A DNA stretch of 64,000 nt, taken from the NCBI RefSeq assembly GCF_018991925.1, contig NW_024742446.1, forward strand, positions 1-64,000, read 5' to 3'. Shown piece after piece: positions 61,371 to 64,000 of the stretch (position 1 is the stretch's first letter; each line of letters opens with the position of its first letter). The DNA is from Homarus americanus (Eukaryota > Arthropoda > Malacostraca > Decapoda > Nephropidae). The translations under genes and the position numbers were made by a program. A model generated the notes under the pieces. That model was not told the DNA's origin, did no database searches, and was given only the letters and a program-made list of their open reading frames with translations.

Positions 61371-64000
61371 TCAGGGACTTTGTTATACGGACTGTGTTAT
61401 ACCTGATCAGGGACTTTGCTATACTCGATCAGGGGGCTGGTTTTACCTGGATCAGGAAACTTTGTTATACCTGGATCAGGGCCTTTATTATAATCGTTCA
61501 GAGGATTTTATACCCGATCAGGGATTTTGTTACCTGATCAGGGGACTTTGTTATACCTGATCAGGGACTTTGTTATATTCGATGAGGGACTTTTGTTATT
61601 CTCGATCATGGACTTTGTTATACCCGCGATGAGGGGCCTGTTATACTCGATGAGGGGACTTTGTCTCTACCTGATCAGGGAATTTGTTATACTTGATCAG
61701 GGACTTCGATATATCTGATGAGGGGACTTTGCTATACTCGATCATGGGACTTTGTTATACTCGAAGAGGGGCCTTTGTTATACTCGATCAGGGGCCTTGT
61801 TATACCTGATCAGGGAACTTATACTCTGTGAGGGGACTTTGTTATACCTGATCAGGCTTTTGTGGACAGTCCATTGAGGGACTGGTTCTATTCGTTCAGG
61901 AGTTTGTTATACTTCATCAGGGACTTTCTATAATTTCAATGAGGGAGCTTTGTTATACCCGATTAGGGGCTTTGCTATACTTGATCAGGGGCCTTTTGTT
62001 ATAATCGTTCAGGGACTTTGTATACCTGATCAGGGACTTTGTTATACCTGATCAGGGACTTTATACCTGACCAGGGTTTGTTATACTCGATCAGGAACTT
62101 ATAGCCTGTGAGGGACTTTGTTATACTCGATCGGGGACTTTGTTTTACCTTTCGGATCAGGAGGTTTTGTTATACCTGATGAGGACTTTGCTATACCTCG
62201 ATCAGGGCCTTTATTATACTGGGATGAGGGCCTTTGCTATACTCGATCAGGGACTTTTTATACTCGACCAGGGGACTTTGTTATACTCGATCTGGGACCT
62301 TTGTTATACTTGGATCAGGGGCTTTGTTATACCTGATCAGGGGACTCTTTTTTTGTTATTCTCGATAAGGGGACTTGTTAGACCCGATCAGGGGCTTTGC
62401 TATTCTCGACCAGGCGACTTTATATACCTGATCAGGGCCTTTGTCATGCTTGATCAGGGGGCTTTGCTATACTGATCAGGGGACTTTGTTATTCTCGAAA
62501 AGAGGGACTTTGTTTATACTCGATCAGGGGCTTTACACTGATCAGAAATTATATATCTGATCAGCCTTTGTGGTTATAATCGTTCAGGGACTTTGTTATA
62601 CTGATCAGGGACTTTTTATACTCAATCAGGGGACTTTGTTATACTCGATCAGGGACTTTGTTATACCGAATAGGGCCTTTGTTAAACCTGATCAAAGGCC
62701 TTTGTTATTCTCGATGAGTCTTTTGTTAAACCTGATGAGGGGACTTGTTCTACCTGCATAGGACTTTTGTTATACTTCATGAGGGGACTTTCTTATACTC
62801 AATGAGGGGGCTTTTGTTATACCTGATCAAAGGCTTTATATACTTGGATCAGGGGCCTTGTTATAATCGTTCAGGGACTTTTTGTTATACCTCGATCAGG
62901 GACTTGCTATACTCGATCAGGGATTTTGTTATACTCGATCAGGGGACTTTGTTATACCTGTTCAGGGACCTTGTTATACTTGATCCGGGAACTCGTATAT
63001 ACCTGATGAGGGGCTTTATTATACTCGATGAGGGGGCTTTGCTATACACATCAGGGCCTTTGTTATTCGTTCAGGGGACTTTGTTATGGTTCATCAGTGG
63101 ACTTTGTCTCTACCTGCTCAGGGACCTTGTTATACTTGGATCAGGGATTTGTTATACCTGGGATGAGGCTTTGTTATACCTGGATCAGGGCTTTATATAC
63201 TCTTGGATCAGGGCCTTTGGTTATAATCGACCAGGGAGTTTGTTATACTGACCAGGGGACTTTGTTAAACCGATGAGGGGCCTTTGTTAAACCTCAAGAG
63301 GGGCCTTTGTTATACCTCGACCAGGACTTTGTTATACCGATCATGGGCCCTGTTAAACTCCGGATCAGGACCTTGTTATACCTGATCAGGGACTCGGTTA
63401 TTCTCGATCAGGGACCCTTGCTATACCTCGATCAGGTAATTTGTTATACTCAATGAGGGGCCTTTGTTATACTCGATCAGAGTCCTTTGTTATACCCGAT
63501 CAGGGACTTTGTTATACTCTGATCAGGAGACTTTTGTTTTACCCGATCAGGGACTTTGTTATTAGATCAAGGACTTTGTTATCCCCGATCAGGGGCCTTT
63601 GTTATACCTGATCAGATTCCTTTGTTATACTCGATCAGGGACTTTGTTATACCTGGATCAGAGACTTTGTTTTACCTGATCAGGGACTTTGTTATACAGA
63701 TCAAGGACTTTGCTATCCTCGATCAGGGACTTTTGTTATACCTGATAGAGGGGACTTTGTTATACCTGATCAGGGGTCCTTGTTATACTCGATCAGGGAC
63801 TTTGTTATACTCGATCAGGGGACATTGTTATACTCGACCAGGCCCCTTTGTTATACTCTCATCAGGGCCTATGTTATACTTGATGAGGGGGCTTTGTTAT
63901 GCCTGATCAGGGACTTTTCATTCTTGATGAGGGAATTTTATTATACTCCGATCATTGGGCTTCGTTATACTCGACGAACTCTTTGTTATACTCGATCAGG
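61370..64000 (+). repeat. Subfamily with palindromic CCTGATCAGG core
   Basis: In many units the usual ACTCGATCAGG is replaced by ACCTGATCAGG, whose last ten bases are a perfect palindrome; examples are near 61401, 61525, 61545, 61811, 62035, 62055, 63389 and 63677. The change removes the unit's CpG and TaqI-type TCGA and creates a BclI-type TGATCA. Intermediate forms (CCTGGATCAG, CCTCGATCAG) lie beside it. Scattered examples begin at about 57770 and 58450. Regular TCGATC units persist among them. Confidence 0.82.

Larger units (their letters stand above)
1..64000 (+). repeat. Satellite array of a 22-24 bp unit filling the whole window
   Basis: Every line of the window is built from one short unit: core TTTGTTATACTCGATCAG, a run of three or four G, then AC. 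The unit is 23 bp where four G are present and 22 bp where three are. All units read on the plus strand; I saw no inverted block. Each consensus unit carries one TCGA and one overlapping GATC. The first and last bases are inside units, so the array extends beyond both edges. About 2,800 units are implied by 64 kb divided by about 23 bp. No unique sequence longer than part of a unit interrupts it. Arrays this long and uniform are typical of eukaryotic heterochromatic satellites; the host is inferred, not seen. I do not recognise the unit as a named family. Confidence 0.97.

Noticed and set aside
1..64000. CRISPR array, because of regularly spaced short repeats
   Set aside because: There are no unique spacers; the repeat is contiguous with its neighbours and fills the whole period.
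1..64000. Bacterial-type promoters (TTGTTA and TATACT or TATAAT in each unit)
   Set aside because: The two boxes overlap within a unit, and across adjacent units they are about 20 bp apart instead of about 17. They occur in every unit as part of the repeat and there is no gene for them to serve.
1..64000. Telomeric repeat array
   Set aside because: The unit is 22-24 bp, is not a simple T/G-rich strand repeat, and matches no telomere motif I know; no terminal structure is present.
61370..64000. Inverted repeat or hairpin terminus of a mobile element, suggested by the CCTGATCAGG palindrome
   Set aside because: The palindrome is only ten bases and recurs with the unit period; no flanking element, transposase or target duplication is present.

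Overview
The whole window is one uninterrupted satellite/minisatellite array. Its basic unit is 22-24 bp (23 bp in the best-preserved parts): an 18-nt core TTTGTTATACTCGATCAG, then a run of three or four G, then AC. Every unit I read lies in the same orientation. The array is already running at base 1 and still running at base 64000, so both ends lie outside the window and it holds roughly 2,800 units. I see no protein-coding gene, rRNA, tRNA, transposon, CRISPR array or unique sequence. A homogeneous satellite of this size points to a eukaryotic chromosome (heterochromatin, centromere-adjacent or subtelomeric), but nothing here identifies the species and I do not recognise the unit.

The array consists of re-used blocks. 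Units carry diagnostic variants (CTTGATCAG, CTCAATCAG, CTCGACCAG, CTCGATGAG, CTCGATAAG, GTTATAATCGTTCAG, GTTAAACTCG, ACTTCATCAG). Strings of these recur in the same order at many places, giving higher-order repeats. Recurrence spacings are about 0.07, 0.16, 0.29, 0.32, 0.51, 0.55, 1.27, 2.0, 2.18, 2.36, 3.7 and 5.4 kb, many close to whole numbers of 23-bp units. The clearest pairs are 15.4/15.9 kb (506 bp), 19.2/21.2 kb (about 1.29 kb long, 2.0 kb apart), 24.0/25.3 kb (1265 bp apart), 26.4/28.8/33.5 kb (about 2.36 kb steps), 32.5/32.8 kb (323 bp) and 48.5-51.3/53.9-56.6 kb (about 5.4 kb apart).

Layout: 1-8.6 kb is mostly a 22-bp form with frequent indels, worst at 4.2-7.15 kb. From 8.6 to 38.3 kb lies a clean 23-bp core with a few disrupted patches (about 11.96-12.25, 13.54-13.80, 26.99-27.31 and 35.0-35.9 kb). 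From 38.3 to 44.6 kb the array is again mostly 22 bp, and 44.6-56.6 kb is indel-rich but still has readable higher-order structure. 56.6-59.06 kb is the most degenerate part, 59.06-61.37 kb is regular again, and 61.37-64 kb is rich in a variant whose centre is the perfect palindrome CCTGATCAGG.

The 23-nt unit has no stop codon in any of the three plus-strand frames, so long open frames appear by chance of unit length and sequence. They encode one 23-residue period in all three registers, usually begin at TTG rather than ATG, overlap each other, and end wherever a variant unit creates a stop. None is called as a gene. The main open questions are whether the 22-bp and indel-rich zones are real or long-read consensus error, whether CpG-methylation decay explains the commonest variants, and what the palindromic right-hand subfamily is.
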